From: Stenogyne calaminthoides
Lineage: Eukaryota; Streptophyta; Magnoliopsida; Lamiales; Lamiaceae
Length of the DNA: 64,000 nucleotides
Direction of reading: 5' to 3'
Assembly (NCBI GenBank): GCA_037126765.1
Contig: JBBCBC010000026.1
Location: forward strand, 7,408,037 to 7,472,036
The notes under the pieces were generated by a model. It searched no databases and was not told the DNA's origin. It worked only from the letters and a program-made list of their open reading frames with translations. Position 1 is the stretch's first letter. The number at the start of each line of letters is the position of its first letter. The position numbers were made by a program, and so were the translations under genes. Positions 1 through 10,690 of the stretch are shown in pieces.

Positions 1-1550
1 CCGGGTAATTGCACGGATATGGTCCTCTAATTAGCTAACTACTCCGTCACCGTGTGTTCCCACTTGTAGACTAAGGTTGATGCTCTTATGTGCTCTTCAC
101 CACCCACTCAAGGTTTTAACTCAAGAAGATAATGTAGATTAGGGGGGTTCTAAAGTATCTACCCAACTCTCGTTGCGATAGGACTTAATCGACTCCAATT
201 CGGATGAATTAAACCAATACCCATGTGCCTAAACCCGTCTACCCAACTCTCGTTGAAATAAACTAGTAAAAACACACAAGCTCATAGCAAAACCACCAAA
301 ATAGAACAAGTAAATTCCCCTAATCTAAAGGATAACCATCAATAGAGACAAACAACCATAATCAAATCAATTAAACAATCATAACCACAATTCCAAACAC
401 CCAAACACTAATAACCTAGCCCATGGTGCACAAGGCAAAACTCATGGCTAAACAACAAGAATTCAAGGAACCCATAATAAAATCAACAAGTAACATGCAA
501 TAAAAAGTAAGAATCACCTCTTGGATGAAATTGTAGCACAAAAGCATAACAAAACTCTCAAATCCTCTTTGAATCCTTGCTTGAAATGTAAATAAAGCTA
601 GAATTTTCCCCCAACCCATCAGACTAAAGCTATTCTATAAAGCTCTAGACTATCTATGGAAAAAAATTGAAAACTAGCAAAAGTATTACTTGGAACTCTA
701 AAAGGTATCACTTTCTTTGCTTCTCCATCTCTCCCAAAAAGCAAAACACAACCTTTTTCTTTGAATGATGAAAAAAAAAAATGAAGTCGGGCCTTTTTAT
801 ATATGCTTTGGAATCAGTTGGCACGTGTCCTTAGGGCTTTTTGGGCAAATCTCTATTTTTTGGGCCATGGGTGAGCAACTCCTCCAAAGAAATTAATTGG
901 TTTGGATTCGACTCGAGCCAAAAACAAAGGAAGTTGCTTGGTCGAGTGGGCCATAATCGTTTTTTGAGCGTTTTTGCTATTCGTGATGAAAGATCAAGGG
1001 ATTCGACTCAAGCCATGATGCTCGGGTCGAGCTGGCCATAATTTTCCCCCCCAACCTACTGTACTTAAAATGCTCAAAATGCCGAGCAAATTGGATCGAC
1101 TCGAGCTACCGGACTATCAACTCGAAAAGATGACTAGGGTGGACAAAGGATATGGCTCGAGTCGAGTAGCACCAACAGCGCGATATTTTTATTTCGCCCA
1201 TAACTCGAGCTCCCAAACTCCGATTGACTTGGTTATTTTTGCGTTGTGGCCCTCATTTCAAGCTCTTTCATATGTTTCAACTATATTCTCCTACATCCTT
1301 CTAGATTAGAGCAGTTTATTTAATCATTCTAGCTCATTTTCACTCATTTCCTACACAAAAAGCAAAACACAACCTTTCTCCACATTTAGGTCAAATTGAG
1401 TGAAATTGGTGCAATAAAAGCATATATTTCTATCAACTTGAGCATGAAAATCACATAAATACGAGCAATTACGACACCCAATCAATTACACTAATGCTTT
1501 CTCTCTAAGGCTTAGTAAGAGAAGAAGCAAATTAAGAGAAAAAAGTAAGG
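1..1550. other. Non-coding stretch with short direct repeats, no gene recognised
   Basis: No reading frame here resembles a protein I know. An 18-base direct repeat beginning TCTACCCAACTCTCG occurs at 158-175 and 238-255. A 21-base repeat containing AAGCAAAACACAACC occurs at 736-756 and 1357-1377. From about 905 to 1215 the sequence is unusually rich in TCGACTCGAGC-like words in both orientations. This looks like old transposon or LTR material of unknown class beside the CACTA remnant. Short ORFs in this stretch appear to be chance. Confidence 0.4.
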
Positions 1551-2965
1551 ATGGGCGAGATCAACGAAATCTTGACATGGTTTGACAACCATCGTAAGTT
1601 CTTAGAGAGCGATCATCCGTATGGAAGAAACAAGGCTGTATTCAGAAAGAATGTAGTAGTTGATGATGATCCACCCCCATCCTTACAGGTGATCAGCTCC
1701 TCCAGCAAATTGATTGGTTTGGATTGATGAAAGTAACAGAGTTGGGTGCTGATGCTCACAACAAAGGTTTACAATGTGGTTGGAAGAAGAAAAGTGTTTT
1801 ATATCGAGATTTCTTTCAGATTGGAGCTCGATGATTTAAATTGATCAGACACAATTTGGATGTGATGCACATCGAAAAAAATGTGTTTGATAATCTCTTC
1901 TACACGGTGATGAATGTCGAGGGGAAAACAAAGGACACAACTAAATCAAGGGATGAACTTAATGAATATAAATTGCCGACCCTCGATGCGTAAAATGTCC
2001 GCATATTTTTAATGTTAATTTAAGGGAAAGTACCCCAAAGCTACTTATTCCCTTGATAAGAAGCAGAAAGATATGGTATGCAAATGGGTAGATGAGTTAA
2101 AATTCCCCGATGATTATGTGTCCAACTTGTCTCGATGCATAGACTGGACAAAATTGAAGATGTTTGGGATGAAGAGTCATGATTGTCATTAAATTCAAGA
2201 AATTTATGCATAGAGATTACTCCCAATTGCTTTCTTGAAAGTGAGATTTTTGCCGAGGGACGTTTGGCAAGCCATCATTTTTGAATATTTAAATGGAGGT
2301 TTGTTTTTCAAGGAGTTAACATCGAGGACCATTCTTTTCAGAGAAAATTTAAAAATTGTTTTTCGGTTGGACGGTTTGATATCCCGAATTGATCTTATGC
2401 AAGGTGGAACGTATATTTTCACCCAACTTCTTTAATTCGATGGAGCATCTACTTGTCCACCTTGCGTATGAAGCAAAAATTGCTGGTCTAGTACAATATA
2501 GATGGATGTATCCATTTGAGAGGTACGTAACCTATTTAATTCATTCAATTATTTGATAAAAAAAGACAATTACACTTACCCATTCAATTGAATTAGGTAT
2601 CTTCACAATTTAAAGTTAAGTGTCGAATAACAAGGCACATAATAGAAATCTAGGTTTATTTATTTTCAATTGCAAATGCCTATTTAACAAAAGAAGCATC
2701 AATATTTTGTTCCCATTACTTTGAGGAACATGTGCTGACGAGGCAACAAAATAGACCTCGCAATGTACCTCGTGAAGTACCACAATCAGTGGGAGGTAGA
2801 CTCTCGATATTTGTGCCTCCCGGTAGTACACTTGGAAAGAAGGGTAGAAGAGCTCGGATTGTAGACTTGGAGAAGAGAACTCAAACCATGACAATTGGAC
2901 GCGATCGTCTTCTTGTTTTATTTAAATTGCAAAAGAGGTGGAGTCAGATATTAAGTAAGTTCTAA
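1551..2965 (+). pseudogene. CACTA (En/Spm) transposase remnant, Tnp2-like with DUF4218-like part
   Basis: Several in-order blocks read like plant CACTA transposase. The first, from 1551, is a WFDNHRKF-like segment ending in a proline run (DDDPPPS). Near 1850-1980 a block contains HNLDVMHIEKNVFDN, a hallmark of the Tnp2 family, followed by GKTKDT. From about 2150 to 2520 a DUF4218-like region contains LPRDVWQAI, then MEHLLVHLAYEAKIAG and YRWMYPFER after a frame change. A final block at 2732-2965 holds GRLSIFVPPG and LGKKGRR. The blocks are separated by stops and frameshifts, and most of the transposase catalytic region is missing, so the gene is dead. Its role when alive was cut-and-paste transposition. 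Assignment rests on recognised motifs; the exact subfamily is unknown. Confidence 0.8.
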
Positions 2966-3214
2966 TAATTTGAGATTAATTAATTGGTATTTACATGATT
3001 TATTTGTCACAATTTCTCATCAAAAATTTACAATTGTAGTGTGTTTTTCGAGCAACTACATATGATCAAATACAGATTTAATCATTCTTTAGGTATAAAC
3101 CGAATCTATCGAGTCCTGCTAATTTTTAAAAAAGATGAATTTCTTCAACAATAATTATAACTTGTGGTTTGATCACGGGCTTAATTTGTAAGTGATCAAT
3201 ACATATATATATAT
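2924..3214 (+). repeat. Left copy of a direct duplication flanking an LTR insertion
   Basis: This AT-rich segment starts with AAATTGCAAAAGAGGTGGAG and ends in an (AT)n run. It reappears with small deletions at 5515-5751. The two copies bracket the LTR-like block 3216-5464. A copy of about 290 bases is far longer than a retroviral target duplication, so the arrangement reflects a larger duplication or unequal recombination. Confidence 0.75.
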
Positions 3215-3215
3215 A

Positions 3216-5464
3216 TGTTGGGATATTTTAGTTTTGATGAATTATTGATTGAAAAATATTATCAACTTGTGTTATTGAAGCTAATTTCTGATAACAAGTT
3301 GAGGGGAACGAAAGAACAAGTTGAAGGGGAACTCTCATTATAACTGAGAAGTAGATGATCGAGATCGACGAGGCCAAAGTTTTCGAGCAATTATTTCGCA
3401 GAGACCTTAGGGCACCAAATCAAAATCGAATGAGTAAGATGAGTTAGGAGTTAACACGATGAAATTTAGACAATGTAGGTTTGCAAAATCAAGAGAACTA
3501 ATTGTTGAAAAAATAAGCGGTGATCGAAGATTAGATGACCGTAGAGCATCCGATCGGATGATTAGAAGAATAAGAGATGATTGATATGGTGATCGGAAGA
3601 AAGGACAAAAGAATAAGATTTCGAAGAGAAAGAAACCTATCAATTAAGATCAAAGAAGGTTGACAAATCTAAGAGGACATATTAATCCAAAGAGGATCCA
3701 AAGGTTGGTGAGATCGAGTCTTCCAAGTTGAAATAAGATCATGTTTGGAGAGTAAAACGACCGGATCGAGGAATAATAGAGCCAAAGAAGTGTTAGAAAT
3801 CATTCACACGATAAGATAACCTCGATATGCCACTTTTAAAATCAAGGTATATAAATATTTTTGAGAACCTCAAAGAATTTAAGGCTCAAGCAGAGAATCA
3901 TAGGGAAAACGATCAAGTCTCTGATATGTTTTTTGAAAAGATGTGATGTTGATCCGATCTTAAAACAAAACATTAGATGTCTTTTGAAAAGAAGAAATCG
4001 GATCTTCCTAAGTCGCTCGGGGTCATAGTTTGAAAAACAACAACCTACATTCTTGGCCATCCAAATGCCTTCCAAAATTGGAGGGTCAAGCCCATTTTGA
4101 GACACAAAAGATTTGGGGGGTTGCGAGGGTCGTTCAGAAATGTCTTTTTGAACAAAAAGGGTGTATCAAGAAGATCAAAAGGTGGTAATAAGCACCCACT
4201 TTAGATTTTTGGAAGAAGACTATATGAACAAGAAGACCCGTATGAGATTACCTTAAATGAGCTAAGGGCATAACCTCAATGCCAAACACTTACACAACCG
4301 AACCTCGCTTGGGTCAGGAAAACACCGAGAGATTCATGGAATAGGAGTCCCTGACTTGATTTTCTTGACAAGACAAAGCACTCCATGGACAAGAGAAGAA
4401 AATTCAACCAAACAACAATGAGGAAAGAATGGGTTCTATGAAGAATAACCAACCGGGTCAAACCCATTGGTTCAAGTGGGTGATAAGAGAAAAAGAGGAC
4501 AGGATTGAGGTGAAATCAAGGAACCATGAGATCAGAGAACCCGAGACTCGAGAAACAAATGGATGTCAAGACTCTTGATGAAGAAGAATCCTCGAAGACC
4601 TAGAAGAATCCTATGAAGTCCAAGACTCGTGGGAGATCCCAAGAATATAGTAAGATTAGATTCAAATTGATGTGGACCAATGAGAGGAAAAGACAATTGA
4701 CTGAATTAGAACTTCGAGATCGCAACAAAAGGAATAGTATGGATTTGAATGTGAGATTCTCCAACGGTAACATTCAAATTCACACTATAAATACAAGGTC
4801 TTTCATCATTCTAAAGTGTGGAAAGTGTGGAGAGTGTGGAGAATGTGGCAAAAGATGCTACAGAGCCAAGAGCCACATACTCAAGTATTCCCACCATAGA
4901 ACACAAGTCTCTAGATTTACAAATACATCCATGAGTGTTCTAAAACTCAATCTAAGCAACCCATGATATATCCTAAGCTTAGAGAGATTTTCCCAACCTT
5001 AGCATTGAGGATAAACAAATGTAAGGGAAAATCTCAACCTAGTTGGAGACACCAACCCAAACCCAAACCCTATTGATAGGTAGTTTGTGTGATTGTTGGA
5101 GTTGTATAGAGTTAGTAAGATTTTAGTGAGTAAGTTTCAAAACTCAAGGTAGAAAAGTGAGTAAGCTGCCGGTGAGTTAACTTAAAAGCTTGTAGGAGGT
5201 GATAATCCCGTGGAGGGGTGATGATAAGGAATTTTTCCTAGGGCAAGGGAGAGTGGATGTAGGAGCTTGAGTCTCCAAACCACTATACTTTGTTGTGTTC
5301 TTTATTGTTTTATGTTCTTATCTTGTCATATGCATTTGGTTCTAAGCAAAACACAACACATGGACTTAAAAAGCAAAAATCTGGAATCATTATTCCCTCA
5401 CCCCTGTTTTATATGCATTTCATGATTTTTTCCGCATTTCATGGGTTTTTCACCGGGACAAACA
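3216..5464 (+). mobile_element. SIRE-like LTR (E), solo or rearranged, with TATA box and PBS at its end
   Basis: The block begins TGTTGGGATATTTTAG, ends in ACAAACA, and is followed by AG plus TGGTATCAGAGC, the same LTR/PBS spacing seen in family A. A TATA box (CTATAAATA) lies at 4785-4793. A short GTGTGGAGA-type tandem array at 4816-4848 and a terminal U5 stretch ending in CACCGGGACAA follow. The length of about 2.25 kb is inflated by a scrambled copia pol fragment at 3660-4265, which belongs to a different family. Whether that pol piece inserted into the LTR, or the LTR is assembled from two partial elements, cannot be decided from one copy. Only about 40 bases of internal leader follow the PBS. 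Confidence 0.55.
3660..4265 (+). pseudogene. Scrambled copia pol (integrase region) fragment inside LTR E
   Basis: In the plus direction several short stretches match the family C integrase seen on the minus strand near 56-57 kb and 62-63 kb. They are the zinc-finger region HINPKRIQRLV, then NRAKEVLEI, then EFKAQAENHREN, and finally VVISTHFRFLEEDYMN with KDQK before it. They occur in the correct order but are separated by unrelated or corrupted sequence with frame changes. The catalytic residues cannot be recognised. It is a decayed family C relative captured within LTR E, in the opposite orientation to C1 and C2. Confidence 0.65.
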
Positions 5465-5466
5465 AG

Positions 5467-5478
5467 TGGTATCAGAGC
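5467..5478 (+). other. Primer binding site of LTR element E (tRNA-iMet type)
   Basis: TGGTATCAGAGC lies two bases after the LTR end. It is the standard plant copia primer site complementary to the 3' end of initiator tRNA-Met. The internal domain stops after about 40 bases, where GCAAAGAGGTGGAG is repeated and CACTA-derived sequence resumes. Confidence 0.8.
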
Positions 5479-5514
5479 AAAGAGGTGGAGTTGTTCCTCA
5501 TACATACATGCTAC

Positions 5515-5751
5515 TAAATTGCAAAGAGGTGGAGCTGTATATTAAGTAAGTTCTAATAATTCGAGATTAATTAATTGGTATTTACAGTTGTCACAATTTC
5601 TCATCGAAATTTACAATTGTAGTGTATTTTTTGAGCAACTACATACAGTTCAACCGAATCTATCTAATGCTGAAAAAGATGAATTTCTTCAACAATAATT
5701 CGCTTCGTGGTTTGATCAATTTGTAATTGATCAATACATATATATATATAT
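5515..5751 (+). repeat. Right copy of the direct duplication flanking LTR E
   Basis: Second copy of the segment at 2924-3214, starting AAATTGCAAAGAGGTGGAG and ending in the same (AT)n tract. It carries several small deletions relative to the left copy, so the duplication is not recent or has been mutated. Confidence 0.75.
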
Positions 5752-5814
5752 AATATAAAAATATATAATCGCATTCTAATAATTATATATCTCGTCAATA
5801 ATATATAGGTGAGG

Positions 5815-6365
5815 AGAAATCGTGTTCGGGATGAGTCTATCTGGTGGTAAGAACCCATTTATGGTAGTGGCGAGGCAGCATTGAGGCTAAAAACAAATGT
5901 GGAAAATCTCAAGTGGCGAACACTAACCCAAACCCAAACCCTATTAGGCCGTGGCAAAGGCCTGAGGTGGTCCAGAAGTAGGGGGCCGTGGATCCCGTGA
6001 GGGGGTCGTGGCAAGGAACCGGTGGTCCACAAATCGGTGGTTCCCAACAATGGGTTAGTCCCCACCAGGCCGGTATTTTTACCCAGCTTTCCCAGCCGAC
6101 CGGTGGTTATTCTAATCCCATACCACATCCTGGGCTTTTTGTTCCTCCAATCCCTCAGTATCGTGCTCCTGTAGATCCTAACGTTCTGATCAATTTGAGG
6201 TCCCGGTGGTTCTATAAAAATATAATCGCGTGTTCGACATCGTTAAAATCGACTCTTCCGGTAGTACTCAAGCTGCACTTAATGAAATCCTCAGAGTCGG
6301 GACATATGACTAGTCTATTTCCCCAAGACAATGACAATGATGGTGATGATGATGTGATGCATTAA
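5815..6365 (+). pseudogene. Decayed Gly/Pro/Gln-rich ORF fragment, possibly CACTA accessory ORF
   Basis: A 125-codon open frame starts at 5988. It is rich in glycine, proline and glutamine early on (GGSQQWVSPHQAG) and ends in an acidic D/N-rich tail (DNDNDGDDDV). It lies downstream of the Tnp2 remnant and upstream of the CACTA subterminal repeats in the same orientation, which fits an accessory or second ORF of the CACTA element. I do not recognise a specific domain, and chance is not excluded. Confidence 0.35.
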
Positions 6366-7080
6366 ACATTTGTGTGTGTGTTATGCATTAAACATTTGAC
6401 TGTATATTTTGTTATGATTTTATTAATTTCTAAATATTCGAACGCCACATGTGTGTTTTATGAATATTTGTTATGAATATTGTTGATTAATCTCTACTAT
6501 TAGTTTATGAGAATAGTTTAAAATATTTATTTTAAAATAAGATTAATATAGGTATTAATTTTGCAATTTTATTGAAAATATAAAAAAAAATAATGATCAA
6601 TATGTACATGTGTTAGTAAATACTATATAGGTAAGGATGATTGATTAATTTTTTTTATTAAAAATAGTTTAATTCAAATGTATTCGAATTGCATTTAGTG
6701 TACATGTGTTAGTATAATGAAAAAGAATATGAAAATGATTATTTGAAAATTTCATTGAAAATATTTTAATAAAAATAATTAATATAAAATATATATATAA
6801 ATATATTCATAATAATAAATAGTGAAAAAGAATATAAAACTAATTATTTAAAATTTTTATTATTAATATTTTTATAAAAATAATTAATAAAAGTATATAT
6901 ATAAATGTACTCATAATAATAAATGATGCAAAAGAATATAAATTATTTATTTCACAATTTTATTATAAATATTTTAACTAAGTTCAAAGTATATATATGC
7001 ATGTAAAACAATTAAAATAAATGATGGAAGAAAAAAATTAATAAAAAAGAATATATAATACTTATACAATTAAAAAGACA
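6366..7080. other. AT-rich non-coding spacer
   Basis: Strongly AT-rich with near-repeats such as ATAATAAATGATGCAAAAGA and AAAAATAATTAATA arranged at roughly 110-120 base intervals (about 6790-6960). No coding potential is visible. Confidence 0.5.
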
Positions 7081-7098
7081 TTCCTATCGAATAACTCG

Positions 7099-7270
7099 CA
7101 TAGCCCAAAAGGTTAGGCAGGACACGCAAGGCCTCCATATACCGGGAGGTCGAGTGTTCGAATCTAAAGGGGGGCGAAATTTCGCCCATATATGCTGCTA
7201 CAGTGCCATGGCTCAAGTGTCCCAGTGGTTCCGCGGGTGACTCGGAGCCTTGCAGCCCGGGCTCGAAACC
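7099..7270 (+). repeat. Two tRNA-like (SINE-type) pol III promoter regions
   Basis: Two neighbouring segments carry sequences like internal pol III boxes. At 7099-7164 there is an A-box-like TAGCCCAAAAGGTTAGG and a B-box-like GTGTTCGAATCT. At 7209-7270 there is a better A box, TGGCTCAAGTGTCCCAGTGG, and a B box, CCGGGCTCGAAACC. Neither can be folded into a convincing full tRNA, so they are tRNA-derived remnants, either SINE heads or part of the CACTA 3' region. No clear SINE tail is visible. Confidence 0.4.
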
Positions 7271-7334
7271 TGGCTGTAACGTTTTTAAATCCTTCAAATA
7301 TTTGCAAGGGCTTTTTCCCCTTGGAAAAATGCTC

Positions 7335-7640
7335 GCCAAATAGGCGAGGGCCACGTTGCCCTCGGTAAATCAGCGGTGTTAGAAGGCGAGGGCCAGCTGG
7401 CCCTCGTTAAATTTGACATGGGTTTTGCCGAGCGCTTTTGATTGGGAAAAAGGCAAGGGCTGCAGGTCTCTTTAAACTGACATGTGTCGGGCCCTCGTTA
7501 ATACCCTCGCGATTTAACGAGGGTTTTTGAAAACCCTCGTTAAACTGTTACCGACTAGCACTTTATCGAGGGATGTTTTCCCTCGTTAAAACCCTCCCTA
7601 AACCATATTCCCTCGTTAAAACTCTCTTTAAAGCCCTCTT
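7335..7640. repeat. CACTA-type subterminal repeat cluster (CCCTCGTTAAA, both orientations)
   Basis: The word CCCTCGTTAAA and close variants recur about eight times, with inverted copies TTTAACGAGGG. A perfect 15-base inverted repeat with a 2-base loop lies at 7513-7544. Dense short repeats in both orientations near the ends are typical of CACTA elements, where they bind the element-encoded protein. Together with the Tnp2 remnant at 1551-2965 this suggests the cluster marks the 3' side of the same element. A clean CACTA/TAGTG terminus could not be located. Confidence 0.6.
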
Positions 7641-9331
7641 TAAATGAGATGTATTTTGTGGTGAAAACATTATTATTTAAAAATATAAAATATTTTTTAA
7701 ACCATGATAACTTTTGTGTATGACAGTGATAGTTTTTTTGCATTATAATCATACTAAAAAAATCGAGTTCATGGTGAACTCGAGTTCACATAATTTTTTT
7801 TCTTCATATTATTTGCAAATTAGATGTAATTTGTACATTTTTAATGCAAATTGATTGCATTTCTTTCAAAATTAAATTTAATTATTTTTTAAATACATGT
7901 ACATTCATCCAAAATATATCTATAATCTCTATAATGCAAAACCTCCCTAAGATGATGTGTCAAGTAATAAAATGATATGGCAATGATGTGGCAAAGCCAC
8001 ATTCCTCTGTTTCAAATCCCTCCAATCTCATTCATTTTGATTGTTGTTTTGATCTCAGCCGTTGATTTTGTCTTTCATTTCCTTTAAATTGTAACCTCTC
8101 TCATTCATTTTTTCTCCATTCCATTTCACAATTTTTCATTTATTCATCTCCAATTCTCATATGATGACGATTTATTGTCGTTCTATTTTTTCATATCATA
8201 TTTCTCATTTTTTAAAATGACGAAAATGTATTATTTGTTAGATCATATTTTTTGGTCGATCTCATTGCTATTACATTATTTTGCATTGATTGTTTCAATT
8301 ATTTTGTAGTAATCTAACAAATAATTTTATTCCGATTTTCAGATTCAGTTGTTATTGTGGAGAAGATTACTTTTGGGGAACAAGTGATTTTTTTTTCTAT
8401 AGCATGAAGAATGTAGTGATTTTTTAATTTGTACAGTGTGAAGAATATGATCATATTTTGTTTGTTTGTATTATTTTTTAGATTTTTAATAACTATTTTT
8501 TTATTTTCAGATTTATACATTATCTTTGAGAAGATTGTTTTGGAGAACGAGAAGATTATAAGTGGAAGTGAATTCTTGAAGATGGTCTAATATCTACAAT
8601 GAACTCGATGACATATTTTCAAGTTTTGCGTTTAGAATTTTTGTATCTTCTATTGTGATGGATATTTTTTTATTCAACTATAATTTCTTCCAATATGATT
8701 TATTTTTCTTCAATTGTAACAAATGTTCTTCTCTTCAACTTATTCTATTTAGTAACTTTGCAGATCTTATTATTTTGTTTAAATGTGTAAAATTGTTTCT
8801 CAATATTATAATTTGATTGATGCACTCATAAATGTGTTCCATATTTACATAGATTTATGTATGTTTATTCTAAATCAATTTAATAATCAAAATATAATTA
8901 ACAATACTAATTACATTTTAAATTAACAATATTAAAGCTTTAGAATTTAATGTATATATAGGGTATAAACTAATACTCTTTTTTCACTAAAAGTACGAAA
9001 GATTCTTTTAATTTTAATACATAAATCATATAATTAATGTTAATAAAGAATTCTTTAACTTATTTATCAAATTTTAATTAATAATTTATATAATCACAAT
9101 TTATTAAATTTTAGTTAATAATTTCGAAATTATAAAAATTAAAATAAAAAATAATTTGTTATATCATAATTATTGATTATGTCAACTACACATTATTTCT
9201 CTAATTTCAATTTATAATTCTCGCTACATATTCTCAAAAAGCACTATTATTTTTTATATCTTAAATCGTTGAATTTCAAATTTTGAATTATATAAATACT
9301 ATCTGGATTTATTTGGGTCCATTGTTGGGGT
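7641..9331. other. AT-rich non-coding region with small hairpins
   Basis: No gene or element recognised. Small perfect hairpins occur, for example GAGTTCA/TGAACTC near 7768-7784 and ATGTGGC/GCCACAT at 7986-8002. The stretch 8290-8580 holds repeated GAAGATT and ATTTTCAGAT words that suggest an internal duplication. The rest is low-complexity A/T sequence up to the LTR of element D. Confidence 0.4.
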
Positions 9332-9792
9332 TGTTGGAGCCTGAGTGAAACAAGGATGCAGTGCGCGGGAGGCGCTCGACATGTGCTCGTGGTCGAGCAC
9401 TTATGCTCGGTCGAGCACCCCCCTATGCAGCGCGTACAAGGCACTCGACCAATGGAAGAGGTCGAGCACTTCCGCTCGACCAGTGCTCGATCGAGCACCC
9501 CCTTTCCAGCGCCCAGAAGGCGCTCGACCAAGGTGTGGTCGTGCACATCCGCTAGACCAAGTGATGAGGTCGAGCGTTCCGAAGGCTTGTGCGCGGATTT
9601 TAGGGTTTTGGCCCAGTCTAATATTTAAACACTTTTGACTCATTGTATTTGTACATCACCAAAAATATAGTAGATCTCCTGGCATGGTAGTGCCCCAGAC
9701 GTAGTCATTCCTGACGAACTGGGTAACCAAATTTGTGTTCCTTAATTCTTGTTTCTATTATATTCTCCATAATAACTGTTTTAATCCTAACA
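9332..9792 (+). repeat. 5' LTR of element D with GGTCGAGC inverted-motif array
   Basis: Starts TGTTGGAGCCTGAG and ends CCTAACA, followed by the PBS. A nearby alternative start (TGTTGGGG) is at 9323. The first half is GC-rich and contains about ten copies of GGTCGAGC or its complement GCTCGACC. The second half has ordinary copia U5-like sequence (GACGTAGTC, TTGTGTTCC). With no 3' LTR for comparison the boundaries rest on the TG/CA ends and the PBS. Confidence 0.65.
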
Positions 9793-9794
9793 AC

Positions 9795-9807
9795 TGGTAT
9801 CTAGAGC
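9795..9807 (+). other. Primer binding site of element D, one-base insertion
   Basis: TGGTATCTAGAGC matches the tRNA-iMet primer site TGGTATCAGAGC apart from one inserted T. It lies two bases after the LTR end CCTAACA. Confidence 0.7.
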
Positions 9808-9841
9808 ATCGGGTTCAAGGGATCTGGTGGGAGCAATTATA

Positions 9842-10690
9842 ATGGCTGAAGGGAAATCGCCTGTTGAGAAGTTTGATGGAACGGATTTTGGATTCTGGAA
9901 GTTGCTGATCGAGGATTACTTGTACGGTAAAGATCTGTATCAACCTTTAAGTTCAAAGCTTGAAGGTATGAAGGACGACGAGTGGAAGTTACTGGACAGG
10001 AAGATGATGAGTGTGGTCCGTTTGTCGTTATCCAGGAACGTCGCCCTCCATAGGGTGAAAGTAAAAACCACAAAGGAGATGCTGGAAATTTTGACTTAGA
10101 TGTATGAAAACCGTCTGCAGCGAACAAGATTCATCTGATGCGGAGGTTATTCAACCTGAGGATGGTAGAGGATACTGTGGTAGCCAATCATCTCAACAAA
10201 TTCAATATGACGATAGCCCAATTGAGCTCGGTTGAGATTGATTTTGATGATGAGGTTCAAGCCTTAATTTTGTTGTCTTCTTTACTAGAAAGTTGGAGTG
10301 GGACGGTAACGTCTGTTAGTGCTTCAGCAGGTAAAGTGAAACTAAAATTTGATGAGGTTAGAGATCTAATCATGAGCGAAGAGATTCGCAGGAAAGAATT
10401 GGGTGTGGCCACAGGATCAGCCTTGAGTGTGGGAAACAGAGGCAGATCTGAATCCAAAGGGAAGCCAAATCGGGGTAGATCAAAGGTCAAGGGGCAAAGA
10501 TAAGCCCAAGAAGGACAAGAGTCAAGTTGAGTGCTACAATTGTCATGAACTTGGTCATTACAAAAGGGAGTGCAAGGCACCAACAAAGGCACAAGGGAAT
10601 GCACCAAAGAAGGAGGACAACTCAGCAAACGCCGCCACTGATGAGGGCTCAGATGCATTAATCTTGAGCGTAAGCAGTCCATTAGAATCG
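9842..10690 (+). pseudogene. gag of copia element D (frameshifted)
   Basis: The chosen start at 9842 gives MAEGKSPVEKFDGTDFGFWK, the usual start of this copia gag type. Conserved later blocks include MRRLFNLRM, HLNKFN and LILLSSLLESW. A CX2CX4HX4C zinc knuckle (CYNCHELGHYKREC) lies at 10532-10573. The protein would form the virus-like particle and bind RNA in the cytoplasm. Frame changes near 10110 and 10490 and a TAG at 10097 break it. It is followed directly by the protease in the usual copia arrangement. Confidence 0.8.

Noticed and set aside
4613..4966. 117 aa plus-strand ORF with repeated CGxCG-like Cys/Gly units
   Set aside because: The Cys/Gly repeats come from the GTGTGGAGA tandem array at 4816-4848 in LTR E. 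The ORF spans the TATA box and probable transcript start, so it is not a gene.
7200..7290. Possible tRNA gene at the B-box-like CCGGGCTCGAAACC
   Set aside because: No pairing acceptor, D and anticodon stems could be made around it, so it is only tRNA-like.
9345..9643. Several overlapping 64-99 aa ORFs on both strands around 9.25-9.64 kb
   Set aside because: They lie in the GC-rich part of the element D LTR, where stops are rare by composition. Arg/Ser/Gly-rich products without homologous words are what chance gives here.
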